This document shows, one piece after another, positions 17,586 to 27,283 of a DNA stretch of 64,000 nucleotides. Numbering within the stretch: position 1 is the stretch's first letter; each line of letters begins with the position of its first letter. The notes below the pieces were generated by a model that had not been told where the DNA came from, did not search any database, and saw nothing but the letters and a program-made list of their open reading frames with translations. The stretch is from Kaistia sp. 32K (GTDB lineage Bacteria > Pseudomonadota > Alphaproteobacteria > Rhizobiales > Kaistiaceae). Position numbers and translations under genes: made by a program. The stretch spans positions 4,352,001-4,416,000 of the forward strand of contig NZ_AP024269.1 in the NCBI RefSeq assembly GCF_016629525.1, read 5' to 3'.

Positions 17586-19079
17586 ATGTCCGAGGGTAGC
17601 CCTGTCATCGTGAAGCTCGACGGCGTCGAAAGGCATTTCGGCGCCGTCCGGGCCCTCGACGGCGTCGATCTGTCGGTCCGCGCCGGCGAATGCGTCGGGC
17701 TGGTCGGCCACAACGGCGCCGGCAAGTCGACGCTGATGCACATCCTGGCCGGAACCGGCACGCCCGACCGCGGCACAATCGCCATCGGCGGTAGGCTCGA
17801 AACCGCATACTCCGTCGCGCGGGCGCAAAAACTCGGCATACGCTGCGTGTTCCAGGAGCTGTCGCTTTGCCCGAACCTGACGGTGACCGAGAACACGCGC
17901 ATCAGCCACGCCGCCCTCAAGGGTGCCGGCTGGCGCCAGCGCTCGACGGCGCTGATCCGCGCCAAGCTCGACGAGATCTTTCCCGGCCACGGCATCGACC
18001 CCTCCGACGTCGTCGGCGACCTGGCGATCGGCCAGCGCCAGATGGTCGAGGTGGCGCGCGCCTTCACCGTCACCGAGGATCCGCTCCGCCTGGTCATCCT
18101 CGACGAACCGACATCGTCACTCGATGCGCACACCGCCGGCCAGTTGCTCGCCTTTGTCGGGCGGGCGCGCGACGCAGGCATCAGCACGATCCTGATCTCG
18201 CATGTACTGGGCGAGGTCCTTTCGACCTCGGACCGCATCGTCGTCATGCGCGACGGCCGCGTCGTGGCGAGCGACATGGCCTCCGCCTTCGATCGCGACC
18301 GGCTGGTCGCCACAATGGGCGGCGCCCATTCGCGCGGCGGCGACACCGCCACGGAAGCCCGGACGCGCGACAAGACGGCGGTCAGGGTTCGCGCGCGGCC
18401 ACGGCACCAGCAGGACGCGGCCGAGCTCGTCGCCCATGAGGGCGAGATCATCGGCCTCGCCGGCCTTGCAGGGCATGGCCAGACCCGCCTGCTGCTGGAC
18501 ATCTACGCCGCCTCGACCCATCGCCGGCCCGGCATCGAGATCGACGCGCCGGTCGCGCTGGTCGCGGGCGACCGCCAGACCGACGGAATCTTCCCGCTCT
18601 GGTCGATCGCTGAGAACATCGGCATCCGCTCGCTCGCCGGCCTCAAGCGCGGCTGGCTGCTGTCGGCCGAGCGCGAACAGGCGCTCGCCCGCGCCTGGCA
18701 GGAGAAGATCGGCATCCGCACGCCGGATCTCGACAACAACATCCTGTCGCTCTCCGGCGGCAACCAGCAGAAGGTGCTGTTCGCCCGCGCGCTCGGCTCC
18801 GACGCCCGCATCATCCTGATGGACGATCCGATGCGCGGCGTCGATATCGGCACCAAGCTCGAGGTCTACGACCTGATCCGGGCCGAGGCGCGCCGGGGCC
18901 GCACCTTCCTCTGGTACACGACGGAGATGGACGAGCTCGGCCATTGCGACCACGTCTATGTCTTCCGCAACGGCCGCATCGTCGCCGACCTCGCCCATAG
19001 CGACCTGACCGAGGAGAAGGTCATCCAGTCCTCCTTCGAGGAGGCCGCGGGACCCGGTCCCCGGGGGATCGCCTCGTGA
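17586..19079 (+). CDS. Sugar ABC transporter ATPase, two fused NBDs (RbsA-like)
   Basis: 497 residues. The first domain has Walker [10 protein letters not shown] (41-49), signature [12 protein letters not shown] and Walker [13 protein letters not shown]. The second has the degenerate P-loop [11 protein letters not shown], signature [14 protein letters not shown] and a Walker B reading [12 protein letters not shown], where the catalytic Glu is Asp. Starts at 17574 or 17586 both lack a good Shine-Dalgarno. Its TGA overlaps the GTG of the next permease. It energises the importer of 16435-21003. Confidence 0.88.
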   Translation: MSEGSPVIVKLDGVERHFGAVRALDGVDLSVRAGECVGLVGHNGAGKSTLMHILAGTGTPDRGTIAIGGRLETAYSVARAQKLGIRCVFQELSLCPNLTVTENTRISHAALKGAGWRQRSTALIRAKLDEIFPGHGIDPSDVVGDLAIGQRQMVEVARAFTVTEDPLRLVILDEPTSSLDAHTAGQLLAFVGRARDAGISTILISHVLGEVLSTSDRIVVMRDGRVVASDMASAFDRDRLVATMGGAHSRGGDTATEARTRDKTAVRVRARPRHQQDAAELVAHEGEIIGLAGLAGHGQTRLLLDIYAASTHRRPGIEIDAPVALVAGDRQTDGIFPLWSIAENIGIRSLAGLKRGWLLSAEREQALARAWQEKIGIRTPDLDNNILSLSGGNQQKVLFARALGSDARIILMDDPMRGVDIGTKLEVYDLIRAEARRGRTFLWYTTEMDELGHCDHVYVFRNGRIVADLAHSDLTEEKVIQSSFEEAAGPGPRGIAS

Positions 19080-20059
19080 CCGCCGCGGCATCCGCCGAGC
19101 CCCTCGCCCGCACGGGCTTCCGCTCGCCCGCCTTCGCCCGGCTGCTCCGCGCCCTGCTGCCGGCGCTGTCGATGACGCTGATCCTGATCGCCATCGCGTA
19201 TCTGAACCCGCGCGCGATCAGCTATTTCGGCTTCTCGCTGATGCTGAACCTGGCGATCCCGATCGCGCTCGCCACCATCGCGCAGATGTTCGTCATCACG
19301 GTCAACGAGCTGGATCTCTCGATCGGCACCTTTGTCGGCTTCGTCGCCTGCGTTACCGCCACCTGGCTGCGCGAGACGCCGCTTCTCGGCATCCTCGTCC
19401 TGCTCGGCTCGATCGGCGTCTACGCAGCGCTCGGCGCGCTGATTCATCTCAGGAATCTGCCGTCGATCGTCGTGACGCTCGGCATGAGCTTCGTCTGGCA
19501 GGGGCTGGCGATCCTGCTGCTGCCGAAGCCGGGCGGCAAGGCGCCGGACTGGCTGCAGGCGTTCATGAGCCTGAAGCCGCCCTTCGTGCCCTTCCCGATC
19601 GTCGCCGCCATCGTCATCGGCCTCGTCGTGCATTTCGGCCTGATGCGGACCTCCTATGGCGCCGTCTTGCGCGGCACCGGCGGCAACCCGCAGGCGATCC
19701 ACCGCGCCGGCTGGTCGATCCTCAAGACCAAGGTGACGATGTTCGCGCTGACCGGCCTGTTCGGCGTGCTGTCCGGCATGGCGCTCGTCGGCATCACCAC
19801 CTCGGCCGACGCCAATCTCGGCAATGGCTACACGCTGCTGGCAATCGCCGGCGTGATCCTCGGCGGCGGCGAATTCGTCGGCGGCCGCGTCTCGCCGATC
19901 GGCGCCGTCATCGGCGCGCTGACGCTGGCGCTCGCCGCCTCGCCGCTCCTCACCTTCATGCACATCCCGCCGGACTGGCAGGTGGCGGCGAACGGCGCCA
20001 TCCTGATCATCGTGCTGGCGGCGCGCGCCCTGATCAGCCGCCGGGAGGGCGACCGGTGA
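19076..20059 (+). CDS. Sugar ABC transporter permease (RbsC-like) A
   Basis: 327 residues, 8-10 hydrophobic helices. It carries the CUT2 permease pattern [22 protein letters not shown] and the later [20 protein letters not shown]. The GTG start overlaps the ATPase stop and its own stop overlaps the GTG of the second permease, so the three are translationally coupled. With the paralogous permease at 20056 it probably forms a heterodimeric channel, unlike RbsC homodimers. Confidence 0.88.
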   Translation: MTAAASAEPLARTGFRSPAFARLLRALLPALSMTLILIAIAYLNPRAISYFGFSLMLNLAIPIALATIAQMFVITVNELDLSIGTFVGFVACVTATWLRETPLLGILVLLGSIGVYAALGALIHLRNLPSIVVTLGMSFVWQGLAILLLPKPGGKAPDWLQAFMSLKPPFVPFPIVAAIVIGLVVHFGLMRTSYGAVLRGTGGNPQAIHRAGWSILKTKVTMFALTGLFGVLSGMALVGITTSADANLGNGYTLLAIAGVILGGGEFVGGRVSPIGAVIGALTLALAASPLLTFMHIPPDWQVAANGAILIIVLAARALISRREGDR

Positions 20060-21003
20060 GCGCGATCCGAACCCTCCTCGGCCGCCCCTGGATCTGGTCC
20101 TATATCGGCGCCCTCGCCGTCTGGCTCGCCGCCATCACCTTCACCGGCGGCTATGGCGCCGGCGGCATGATCACGGCGGCGCTGTCGCTCGCCGTCTTCA
20201 TGGTGATCGTCGGCATCGGCCAGATGTTCGTCATCACGCTCGGCCCCGGCAATGTCGACCTGTCGCTACCGGCCAATATCGGCCTCGCCAGCGCCGTCGC
20301 CATGAAGGTGATGGGCGGCAGCAATTCGATGATCGCGGTCGGCCTCGTCGCGGCGCTGGCGAGCGGCATGGCGGTCGGCGCCTTCAACTATCTGCTGATC
20401 CGGGCGCTGCGCATCCCGCCGATCATCGCGACGCTGTCATCGAGCTTCATCGTGCTTTCGATCGACATCGCCTATGGCCGCGGCCTGCAGATCAAGCCGC
20501 CGCCGGCCTTCGCCGATTTCACCAACATCCAAATCTTCGGCGTGCCGATCCTCGCCATCGGCGGTGCCATCTTCGCCTTCCTCGCCGGCATCGCGCTGCA
20601 ACGGATGGTCTATGGCCGCTCGGTGCTGGCGATCGGCCAGAACATGCGCGCCGCCAGGCTCGCCGGCATCCCGGTCGAGCGCATCCGCTTCTTCACCTAC
20701 ACGCTCTCCGGCGCACTCGGCGGCATCAACGGCGCCCTGCTCGCCGGCTATTTCCGCGGCGCCAGCGTCGATATCGGCAACGAGTACCTCCTGAGCTCGA
20801 TCGCCGTCGTCGTCATCGGCGGCACCTCGGTTGCCGGCGGCAAGGCCAATGTGCCCGGCATCTGGGGCGCGGCGCTCTTCCTCGTCCTGCTCCTCACCAT
20901 GCTGAACACCTTTGGCGTCAGCGCCGGCGTCCGCCTGCTTCTGACCGGCCTCATCATCGTCGGCGTGATCACCGCCGCGGGAGGCCAGAAATCGCTTCGC
21001 TGA
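20056..21003 (+). CDS. Sugar ABC transporter permease (RbsC-like) B
   Basis: 315 residues. The pattern MFVITLGPGNVDLSLPANIGLA replaces the usual GGIDLS motif, and GGTSVAGGKANVPGIWGAAL appears near the C-terminus. It starts with GTG at 20056, overlapping the previous stop. It is the last gene of the module. Confidence 0.88.
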   Translation: MSAIRTLLGRPWIWSYIGALAVWLAAITFTGGYGAGGMITAALSLAVFMVIVGIGQMFVITLGPGNVDLSLPANIGLASAVAMKVMGGSNSMIAVGLVAALASGMAVGAFNYLLIRALRIPPIIATLSSSFIVLSIDIAYGRGLQIKPPPAFADFTNIQIFGVPILAIGGAIFAFLAGIALQRMVYGRSVLAIGQNMRAARLAGIPVERIRFFTYTLSGALGGINGALLAGYFRGASVDIGNEYLLSSIAVVVIGGTSVAGGKANVPGIWGAALFLVLLLTMLNTFGVSAGVRLLLTGLIIVGVITAAGGQKSLR

Positions 21004-21123
21004 GGCGGCCATCGCCCCGCCTCCGCCTGGCTAACCGGCATCGATGTTGACTTCTCCGCCGAGGGCTGGTTTCACCTTTTGACCGAACAAACAAATTCCA
21101 AAGCCACTAAGGGGGGCCATCTG

Positions 21124-22077
21124 ATGAAGTTCCTGACTGCCGCCGCGATTGCGACCCTCGCTTTCGTCCAGCCTGCCCTCGCGCGCGACGTCACCGTCGA
21201 CGTCACCGCCATCGTCGAGCATCCGGCGCTGGACGCGGTTCGTGACGGCGTCAAGGACGCGCTCGGCGAGGCCGGCTTCAAGGTCGGCGAGAACCTGACC
21301 TTCAATTACGAGTCGGCGCAGGGCAATCCCGGCACCGCCGCGCAGATCGCCCGCCAGTTCATCGGCAACGGCCCGGACGTGATCGTGCCGATCTCGACGC
21401 CGTCGGCCCAGGCCGTCGTCTCCGGCACGCGCGACATCCCGGTCGTCTTCTCGGCCGTCACCGACCCGGTCGGCGCCCAGCTCGTCAAGCAGCTGCAGAA
21501 GCCGGGCGGCAACGTCACCGGCCTTTCGGATCTCTCGCCGGTCGCCGATCACGTCGCGCTGATCAAGGAAATCCTGCCGTCGGTGAAGACCATCGGCGTG
21601 CTGTTCAACCCCGGCGAGACCAACTCGGTCACGCTGGTCGAGCTCCTGAAGAAGTTCGGCGCTGAGCAGGGCATCGCCGTGATCGAGTCGCCCGCCACCC
21701 GCTCGTCGGAAGTGCAGAACGCCGCCCGCGCGCTCGCCGGCCGCGTCGACGCCATCTATGTGCCGACCGACAACACCATCGTCTCGGCGCTGGAATCGGC
21801 TGTCACCGTCGCCGTCGAGAGCAAGCTGCCGCTGTTCACCGCCGATACCGACTCGGTCTCGCGCGGCGCCGTCGCGGCGCTCGGCTTCAACTACTATGAC
21901 GTCGGCAAGCAGACCGGCGCGATCGTCGTCCGCATCCTGAACGGCGAGAAGCCCGGCGACATCGACATCAACGTCGCCGCCGGCACCGACCTCGTGATCA
22001 ATCCGGGCGCCGCCGAAAAGATCGGCCTGGAGCTGCCGAAGGCGGTCGTTGATCGCGCGACGAAGGTCATCAAGTAA
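21124..22077 (+). CDS. ABC transporter substrate-binding protein, PF04392 (TrpX-like) type
   Basis: 317 residues. The signal peptide ends near residue 20 (VQPALA before RDV). The mature sequence begins VDVTAIVEHPALDAVRDGVKDAL and contains GNGPDVIVPISTPSAQAVVSGTRDIPVVFSAVTDPVGAQLV, in pieces characteristic of the PF04392 family. That family binds aromatic amino acids or related ligands in some species. GGGGGG lies 8 bases before the ATG at 21124. It is followed by a hairpin, then permease 22215 and ATPase 23093. The ligand is not predictable. Confidence 0.88.
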   Translation: MKFLTAAAIATLAFVQPALARDVTVDVTAIVEHPALDAVRDGVKDALGEAGFKVGENLTFNYESAQGNPGTAAQIARQFIGNGPDVIVPISTPSAQAVVSGTRDIPVVFSAVTDPVGAQLVKQLQKPGGNVTGLSDLSPVADHVALIKEILPSVKTIGVLFNPGETNSVTLVELLKKFGAEQGIAVIESPATRSSEVQNAARALAGRVDAIYVPTDNTIVSALESAVTVAVESKLPLFTADTDSVSRGAVAALGFNYYDVGKQTGAIVVRILNGEKPGDIDINVAAGTDLVINPGAAEKIGLELPKAVVDRATKVIK

Positions 22078-22085
22078 TCAGGAAT

Positions 22086-22112
22086 GGCCCGGCCCAGCGC
22101 CGGGCCTTTCTT
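22086..22112 (+). terminator. Terminator-like hairpin after the PF04392 binding-protein gene
   Basis: GGCCCGGC/GCCGGGCC (22086-22093 and 22099-22106) with a CCAGC loop, followed by TTTCTT. It lies 8 bases after the stop codon and before the co-directional permease, so it is probably a partial terminator that favours binding-protein expression. Confidence 0.7.
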
Positions 22113-22214
22113 CAGGGCGGAACGACGGGCGGCAGAGATCGCCCGCGGATCCGTTGAAACGGACGAGCCCGACCCGCGCCGCGCGGGGCGGGCTCCATCG
22201 GAGAGGCCGCTTTC

Positions 22215-23096
22215 GTGAGCCAAATTGCCTTCCTCGGCGCGGTTGAACTCGGCCTCGTCTTCGCCTTCGTGGCGATCGGCGTCTATCTCGCCTTTCGCAT
22301 CCTCGATTTCCCGGACCTGACCGTCGACGGCTCGTTCCCACTGGGTGCTGCCGTCGCCGCCGTGCTGATCATCGCCGGCTGGAACCCCTGGCTCGCCACC
22401 GCCGTCGCCATGGCGGCCGGCGCCGTCGCCGGCCTCGTCACCGCGACGCTGAACGTCAAGTTCCGCATCCTGAACCTGCTCGCCTCGATCCTGACGATGA
22501 TCGCGCTGTTCTCGGTCAATCTGCGCGTCATGGGCAAGCCGAACGTCGCCCTGATCAACCAGGACACGATGCTGACGCCGTTCTACGGCCACGGCCTCTC
22601 CGAATTCTACGTGCGGCCGCTCTTCGTCGGCGTCCTCGTCATCATCGCGGTCTTCCTGGTCTGGCGCTTCCTCGCCAGCGACCTCGGCCTCGCCATGCGG
22701 GCGACCGGCGCCAACCCGCGCATGGCGCGCGCCCAGGGCGTCAACACCAGCCTGCACATCTATCTCGGCATGGCGCTCTCCAACGCGCTCGTGGCGCTCG
22801 GCGGCTCGCTGTTCGCCCAGACCAACGGCTTCGCCGATGTCACCTCGGGTGTCGGCACCATCGTCGTCGGCCTCGCGGCGGTGATCATCGGCGAGACGCT
22901 GTTCCACTCGCGCCTGATCATCTGGGCGCTGATCGGCTGCGTCGTCGGCTCCGTGCTCTACCGCATCGCCATCCAGCTGGCGCTCTCCAGCGACGTGCTG
23001 GGCCTCAAGGCGTCAGACCTCAACCTCGTCACCGCCGTCCTCGTCGCCGCAGCCCTCGTGCTGCCGCGCCTTCGCCGCGGGAGGGCCGCGGCATGA
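22215..23096 (+). CDS. ABC transporter permease, COG4120-type (LivH-like fold)
   Basis: 293 residues, about eight helices. The pattern ILDFPDLTVDGSFPLGAAVAA at about 32-53 is characteristic of permeases that pair with PF04392 binding proteins. The GTG start at 22215 is supported by GGAGAGG eight bases upstream. The stop overlaps the ATG of the ATPase. Confidence 0.87.
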   Translation: MSQIAFLGAVELGLVFAFVAIGVYLAFRILDFPDLTVDGSFPLGAAVAAVLIIAGWNPWLATAVAMAAGAVAGLVTATLNVKFRILNLLASILTMIALFSVNLRVMGKPNVALINQDTMLTPFYGHGLSEFYVRPLFVGVLVIIAVFLVWRFLASDLGLAMRATGANPRMARAQGVNTSLHIYLGMALSNALVALGGSLFAQTNGFADVTSGVGTIVVGLAAVIIGETLFHSRLIIWALIGCVVGSVLYRIAIQLALSSDVLGLKASDLNLVTAVLVAAALVLPRLRRGRAAA

Positions 23097-23890
23097 TCGA
23101 GCTTTCCAACCTCTCCGTCGTCTTCGGACGCGGCACGCCGCTCGAGAAGCAGGCGCTCTCCGGCCTCGATCTCAAGATCGAGACGGGCTCCTTCGTCACC
23201 GTGATCGGCTCGAACGGCGCCGGCAAGTCGACCATGCTCGGCGTGCTCGCCGGCGACGTCATACCGACGGCCGGCCGCGTCGTCATCGGTGGCCGCGACG
23301 TCACCAAGATCGCCACCGCCGACCGCGCGAAATATGTCGCCCGCGTCTTCCAGGATCCGCTGACCGGCAGCTGCGGCGCGCTGACGATCCAGGAAAACCT
23401 GGCGCTCGCCGCCGCGCGCGGCAGCCGTCGCGGCTTCGGCCTCGCCATCGGCAGCAACCGGCGTGAAGAATTCCGCTCGCGCGTCGCCGAGCTGAAGCTC
23501 GGCCTCGAAAACCGCATGGACGACCGGATGGACCTCCTGTCCGGCGGCCAGCGCCAGGCGCTGTCGCTGGTGATGGCGACGCTCGCCCGCAGCGAGGTGC
23601 TGCTGCTCGACGAGCACACGGCGGCGCTCGATCCGGGCATGGCCGAATTCGTCATGGAGCTGACCCAGTCGCTGGTCGAGAAGCACAAGCTGACGACGCT
23701 GATGGTCACCCATTCGATGCGCCAGGCGCTCGACTACGGCACCCGCACCGTCATGCTGCATGGCGGCAAGGTGATCCTCGACGTCGTCGGCGAGAGCCGC
23801 AAGAATTTGACGATCGAGGACCTGATCGAGATGTTCCGCAAGGCGCGCGGCGGCGAAACCCTCGACGACGACGCCCTACTGGTGAGCTGA
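23093..23890 (+). CDS. ABC transporter ATPase, COG1101 (PhnK-like)
   Basis: 265 residues, one NBD. Walker A GSNGAGKST (39-47), signature LSGGQRQALSL, Walker B LLLDEHTAALDP. The DEHT form instead of DEPT is normal for COG1101 ATPases that partner COG4120 permeases. The ATG overlaps the permease stop. It completes the three-gene importer, and a nested inverted repeat follows 20 bases after the stop. Confidence 0.9.
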   Translation: MIELSNLSVVFGRGTPLEKQALSGLDLKIETGSFVTVIGSNGAGKSTMLGVLAGDVIPTAGRVVIGGRDVTKIATADRAKYVARVFQDPLTGSCGALTIQENLALAAARGSRRGFGLAIGSNRREEFRSRVAELKLGLENRMDDRMDLLSGGQRQALSLVMATLARSEVLLLDEHTAALDPGMAEFVMELTQSLVEKHKLTTLMVTHSMRQALDYGTRTVMLHGGKVILDVVGESRKNLTIEDLIEMFRKARGGETLDDDALLVS

Positions 23891-23909
23891 TCTTGCGGGG
23901 CACAGTCAT

Positions 23910-24038
23910 TTTCACCTCTCCCTGAGGGAGAGGTCGACGGCCGCAGGCCGGCGGGTGAGGGTTTACGGCCTCACCCGATAGTTCCCTAAACCCTCACCCG
24001 GAGCTGCGCTCCGACCTCTCCCTCAGGGAGAGGTGAAA
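23910..24038. repeat. Nested inverted repeat (129 bp)
   Basis: Outer 27-base arms at 23910-23936 and 24012-24038 are exact reverse complements. Each arm also folds on itself (CCTCTCCCT/AGGGAGAGG). Inner arms GGGTGAGGGTTTA and TAAACCCTCACCC pair as well. It lies between the ATPase gene and a possible small minus-strand gene, and could end both transcripts. Related CTCTCCC/GGGAGAG elements are widespread in proteobacterial intergenic DNA. Confidence 0.8.
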
Positions 24039-24080
24039 GCCAGATTCCACTCCGTCGGCGGCTAGAATCCGGCGATGAGA

Positions 24081-24227
24081 TCAGCGGCCCGCCCCGTCCC
24101 TGCCGGCCTCGCCGACGCAGCGAAGGCCGAGGCCGGCGCCGATGCCCCAGAACAGCGAGCTGCAGTTCCGGCAGGTTCCGCAACCGCTCGGTGCTGTGGA
24201 AGCCGGTCTGTTCGTCGTGCTGGCCAT
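24081..24227 (-). CDS. Possible 48-residue cysteine-rich small protein
   Basis: ATG at 24227 is preceded by GGAGA eight bases upstream, and the frame ends in TGA at 24081. Cys16, Cys19, Cys22 and Cys37 form a CxxCxxC knuckle plus one, followed by the short hydrophobic stretch LFWGIGAGLGLRC (25-37). That arrangement suggests metal binding or a redox peptide. I do not recognise the family. The nested inverted repeat 43 bases downstream could be its terminator. The remaining parts of 23891-24351 show no other gene. Coding status is unproven. Confidence 0.4.
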   Translation of the reverse strand: MASTTNRPASTAPSGCGTCRNCSSLFWGIGAGLGLRCVGEAGRDGAGR

Positions 24228-24351
24228 GCCGAAAATCTCCACTCAACGCCATACGACGATGATCGACCGATTGAGCGGGACTTCCAAGAAATGGAATTCC
24301 GGACGTCGCTCGCTCCCTTAGAACAAGCGACGCCCTGAACAGCCGAACGCG

Positions 24352-25398
24352 TTACGCCGGCACCGCCGCGAACGCCTCCGGCTTGACCGGGCCGCCCGTC
24401 TCGATCGACTTGTAGGCCGCCTCGACCAGGGCGAAGGTGCTGAGATTGTCGTGCCCGGAGGTCGCCGGCGCCGTGCCGGCGTCGAGCGAATCCAGCCAGT
24501 GGCGCTGGGTCGAGACGACGCTGTCCTGAATCAGCAGCCACGGCTCGCCGCCCCAGGAAAGCGGCTTCGGCTTGGCGATTTCGATGAAATTGCCTTCCGG
24601 CGAGGTGACGACCAGCCGGCAATCGGCCTCGACCCGGATCGAACCCTTGGTTCCCTCGAAATGGATCAGGGTCTGTGGGAAGAGGTCCGGCTCCTGGCGG
24701 CTCGCATAGCTGCCTTCGGAGACGCTGACGGCGCCATTGGCGTGGCGCATCAGCACGGTCGCCTGGTCCTCGCCCTGGATGCCTTCCTTGATCGACTGAC
24801 CCAGGCAATAGACGCTCTCCGCCTCGCCCATGAAGACGCGGGCGACGTCGAGCACGTGCACGCCGATATCGAGCAGCACGAAGCGCTCGACCTCGGCGAG
24901 ATAGGGCTGGCCTCGGTAGATGTCATAGCCGGTGCGGAAGGCGAACCGGCCCCAGGTCGGCTCGCCCAGCACGCCCGAGCGGGCGATCTCGGCGGCGCGC
25001 AGCAGCGGCGCCTGGAAGCGGAAATTCTCGTGCACCATCAGCGGCCGGCCCGCCTTGTCCATGGCGTCGACCAGCGCGCAGCCATCCTCCCAGTCGGGCG
25101 CCAGCGGCTTCTGCACGATGGCGGCGACGCCATGCGCGGCGCAGGCCTCGACCAGTTTGCGGTGCGACGGCGCCGTCGTGACGATGTCGACGAAATCCGG
25201 CTTCTCCTCCGCCAGCATGCGCTCGAAATCGTCATAGAACGCCGGAATGCCGAAATCCGCCGCAGCCTGCTCCGCCTTCGCCCGATCCACGTCGCAGACG
25301 GCGACGATGCGGGCGCGATCGCCGAGCTCCCGCCACGCATTCAGGTGATTGCGCGCGAAGAACCCGCACCCGACCAGGGCGCCCCTGCGTATCGTCAT
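24352..25398 (-). CDS. Gfo/Idh/MocA family oxidoreductase
   Basis: 348 residues. The Rossmann motif GCGFFARNH lies at about 9-17, and the family EKP appears as QKPLAPDWEDG near residue 98. The C-terminal half has the usual beta-sheet substrate domain (GDHG-like GVLGEPTWGRFAFR). GGGAGAGAG precedes the ATG at 25398. It is monocistronic in appearance and next to a VOC protein on the same strand. It probably acts on an inositol- or sugar-type substrate; none can be named. Confidence 0.85.
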   Translation of the reverse strand: MTIRRGALVGCGFFARNHLNAWRELGDRARIVAVCDVDRAKAEQAAADFGIPAFYDDFERMLAEEKPDFVDIVTTAPSHRKLVEACAAHGVAAIVQKPLAPDWEDGCALVDAMDKAGRPLMVHENFRFQAPLLRAAEIARSGVLGEPTWGRFAFRTGYDIYRGQPYLAEVERFVLLDIGVHVLDVARVFMGEAESVYCLGQSIKEGIQGEDQATVLMRHANGAVSVSEGSYASRQEPDLFPQTLIHFEGTKGSIRVEADCRLVVTSPEGNFIEIAKPKPLSWGGEPWLLIQDSVVSTQRHWLDSLDAGTAPATSGHDNLSTFALVEAAYKSIETGGPVKPEAFAAVPA

Positions 25399-25525
25399 AG
25401 TCTCTCTCCCTCGATTGTCGTTCCGGCCGATATGGCCGGTTGGCATGGCGGCGGTTCATCACCGCCATGCGCCTCCCGATTGCGATCCGAGCAGGCGCGC
25501 GCCGCGCCTGTCAAGCGGTCGAAGC

Positions 25526-25948
25526 CTAGAGACCGAAGGTAACGAGGCCCTGCGCGTCGATCGCGAAGCCCGGGTTCCAGGCAATCTCCCAGACATGGTC
25601 ATCGGGATCGGCGACATAGCCGCGGAGGCCGCCATGCGGCGGCGCATCGGCGGCCCGCAGCATCGTGCCGCCGGCGGCGGCGAGCCGGTCGATCAGCAGC
25701 TGGACAGCCTCCTGGCTCCCAACGTTGTGGGCGAGCGTGAAGGCGCCCGGCCGGCGCAGCCCGTCGCGCTGCAGATCGGCTTCCATTGCCGCCTGAAGCC
25801 AGGTTCCAAGCACGAAGCCGTTCATCTGGTAGAAAACGATCTCGTGGTTCTCGAATATCGGCGTCCAGCCGAAGCCGTCACGATAGAACGTCTTCGAGCG
25901 CCCGAGATCGGCGATGCCGAGCGTGATGACCGAAAGCTGCTGTTGCAT
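25526..25948 (-). CDS. VOC (glyoxalase/bleomycin resistance-like) family protein
   Basis: 140 residues. Two beta-alpha-beta-beta-beta modules are seen: the first starts QLSVITLGIADLGRSKTFYRDGFGW, with DL..SK.FYRD.FGW typical of the fold; the second ends GYVADPDDHVWEIAWNP, where DPD.H..E supplies a likely metal-ligand Glu. AAAGGGA precedes the ATG at 25948. No specific reaction can be assigned. The 25949-26139 gap has no gene. Confidence 0.85.
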   Translation of the reverse strand: MQQQLSVITLGIADLGRSKTFYRDGFGWTPIFENHEIVFYQMNGFVLGTWLQAAMEADLQRDGLRRPGAFTLAHNVGSQEAVQLLIDRLAAAGGTMLRAADAPPHGGLRGYVADPDDHVWEIAWNPGFAIDAQGLVTFGL

Positions 25949-26089
25949 GTTCCCATTCCCTTTCGTTCGCCCCGGCACCGTGCCGGAGCGTTGAAAGTCT
26001 TGGGACTCGGCGCTGAAACGCGTTCCATGCGCCGGACAGGACCCGTTTCCGGGGACCGGGCCAACCGCACCGGCCTTTCCTTTTTCGAC

Positions 26090-26118
26090 GGACCGAGGCT
26101 ATCGCGGCGCCCCGGTCC
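26090..26118. terminator. Stem-loop downstream of the MipA/OmpV gene
   Basis: GGACCGAGG (26090-26098) pairs with CCCCGGTCC (26110-26118) with one A-C mismatch and an 11-base loop. It lies 22 bases past the MipA/OmpV stop. No U-tract follows on the minus strand, so termination activity is uncertain. Confidence 0.3.
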
Positions 26119-26139
26119 GTTCAAGACCGCAGACTGGGC

Positions 26140-26967
26140 TCAGTCGCGGAACAGGTCGAGCGAGAACTGCTTCGACAGGCCGACGCCGACGGTGAACTGG
26201 TTCTCGTTGCCGGCCGTCGCCACGATCGGCGAATTCCGCGCGTCGCCGACGAAGCGCTCGTAGCCGGCATTGGCATTCAGGAACCAGGTCGGCTTGAACT
26301 CGTAGCGCGCCGACGCCTTGAGGCCGACCGAATAGAGGCCGCCGCCGGCGTCAAAGGCGTCGAGATGCCCGCCGCTGGCGACGCTCTCGCCCGGCGTCAC
26401 CGAGAAATAGGTGCCCATGTAGTCGCTGGAAGCGAGATTGGCGCGTGGCCCCAATCGAAGCTCCAGAGTCTTGATCGGCCGGGCGATGACGTCGGCGCCG
26501 ACGGTGCCGACCACGCCGCTCGCCTCGCCGAAGGCGCCGCGCACCTCGCCGATCACTTCGGCGCCATAGACGGGATCGAAATTGAACTCGTAGGCGGCCT
26601 TGATGCCCGCCTCATAGGTCGGATCGAGCTTGCGGGTGCCCGCAAGGCCCGGCTCGTCGCCCGGATCGCGCTTGCCGATGACGCGGAAGGACGGCCCGAT
26701 GGTGAAGGCCGTCTTCGGTCCGCCGCCGAGCTCAAACAGGCCGGGCAGGCGCAGATAGGACATCGAGACGATCGGATAGGGCGCGAAGAGCAGGTCCCGC
26801 GCGCCGGGATAGCGCGGCTGCACCTGGCCGCCGACACCGAGCTCGATGACGAGGTCGACGCCGTCGTTCCGCTTGGGAGCGGCGGAATCGGCGGCTATCG
26901 CGGAAGAGACAGCGAGGGGCAGGACGAGGGAGCCAGCCAATGCGCTGGCAGCCAGATTTCGAATCAA
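26140..26967 (-). CDS. MipA/OmpV family outer-membrane protein
   Basis: 275 residues. The signal peptide runs to about residue 25 (LPLAVSSAIA before ADS). The mature part has the family opening ELGVGGQVQPRYPGARDLLFAPYPI and ends with an alternating pattern and a C-terminal Phe-containing strand, as in a beta barrel. The predicted start is TTG at 26967, with GGAG 10 bases upstream; no nearby ATG preserves the signal peptide. MipA in E. coli scaffolds murein enzymes and OmpV-type proteins act as porins; the role here is unknown. Confidence 0.8.
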   Translation of the reverse strand: MIRNLAASALAGSLVLPLAVSSAIAADSAAPKRNDGVDLVIELGVGGQVQPRYPGARDLLFAPYPIVSMSYLRLPGLFELGGGPKTAFTIGPSFRVIGKRDPGDEPGLAGTRKLDPTYEAGIKAAYEFNFDPVYGAEVIGEVRGAFGEASGVVGTVGADVIARPIKTLELRLGPRANLASSDYMGTYFSVTPGESVASGGHLDAFDAGGGLYSVGLKASARYEFKPTWFLNANAGYERFVGDARNSPIVATAGNENQFTVGVGLSKQFSLDLFRD

Positions 26968-27283
26968 GACAGGGGTACTCCGGAACGCGCAATCGACAAC
27001 GCAGCCGGGACGACAACAACCTCCCCGCGCGCTTGGTTAACCAGATATCACGGCCGTTGCTGAAGATTGCGTTACGAAATACGTCGGCCGCCGCCCGAGC
27101 CCGGCGCCGCGCGCCGGCGACGAAAAGCACCCCTCCGCCGCGCCAAAGGGGCGGAAAAGGTACCGCTGCGCTGCAGCCAAGCATTCGTTAAATAAAGAAA
27201 CGAATCGATCACGAAGAAAATTGTCAGATGCCGTAGCGTTGGCTAAGATCCAACCCTCGCGTCTGAACCCTAAGGGGATAGAA
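26968..27283. promoter_or_regulatory. Divergent intergenic region of MipA/OmpV and DUF3300 genes
   Basis: No gene is seen in these 316 bases. An AT-rich island at 27181-27235 holds the inverted repeat ATTCGTT/AACGAAT (27183-27189 and 27199-27205), probably part of the DUF3300 promoter. AAGGGGATAGAA just before 27284 is the Shine-Dalgarno of that gene. Confidence 0.35.

Noticed and set aside
23891..24351. Other open frames in the gap, including a plus-strand frame at 24075-24338
   Set aside because: They are compositional shadows without Shine-Dalgarno; only the 24081-24227 minus frame has gene-like signals.
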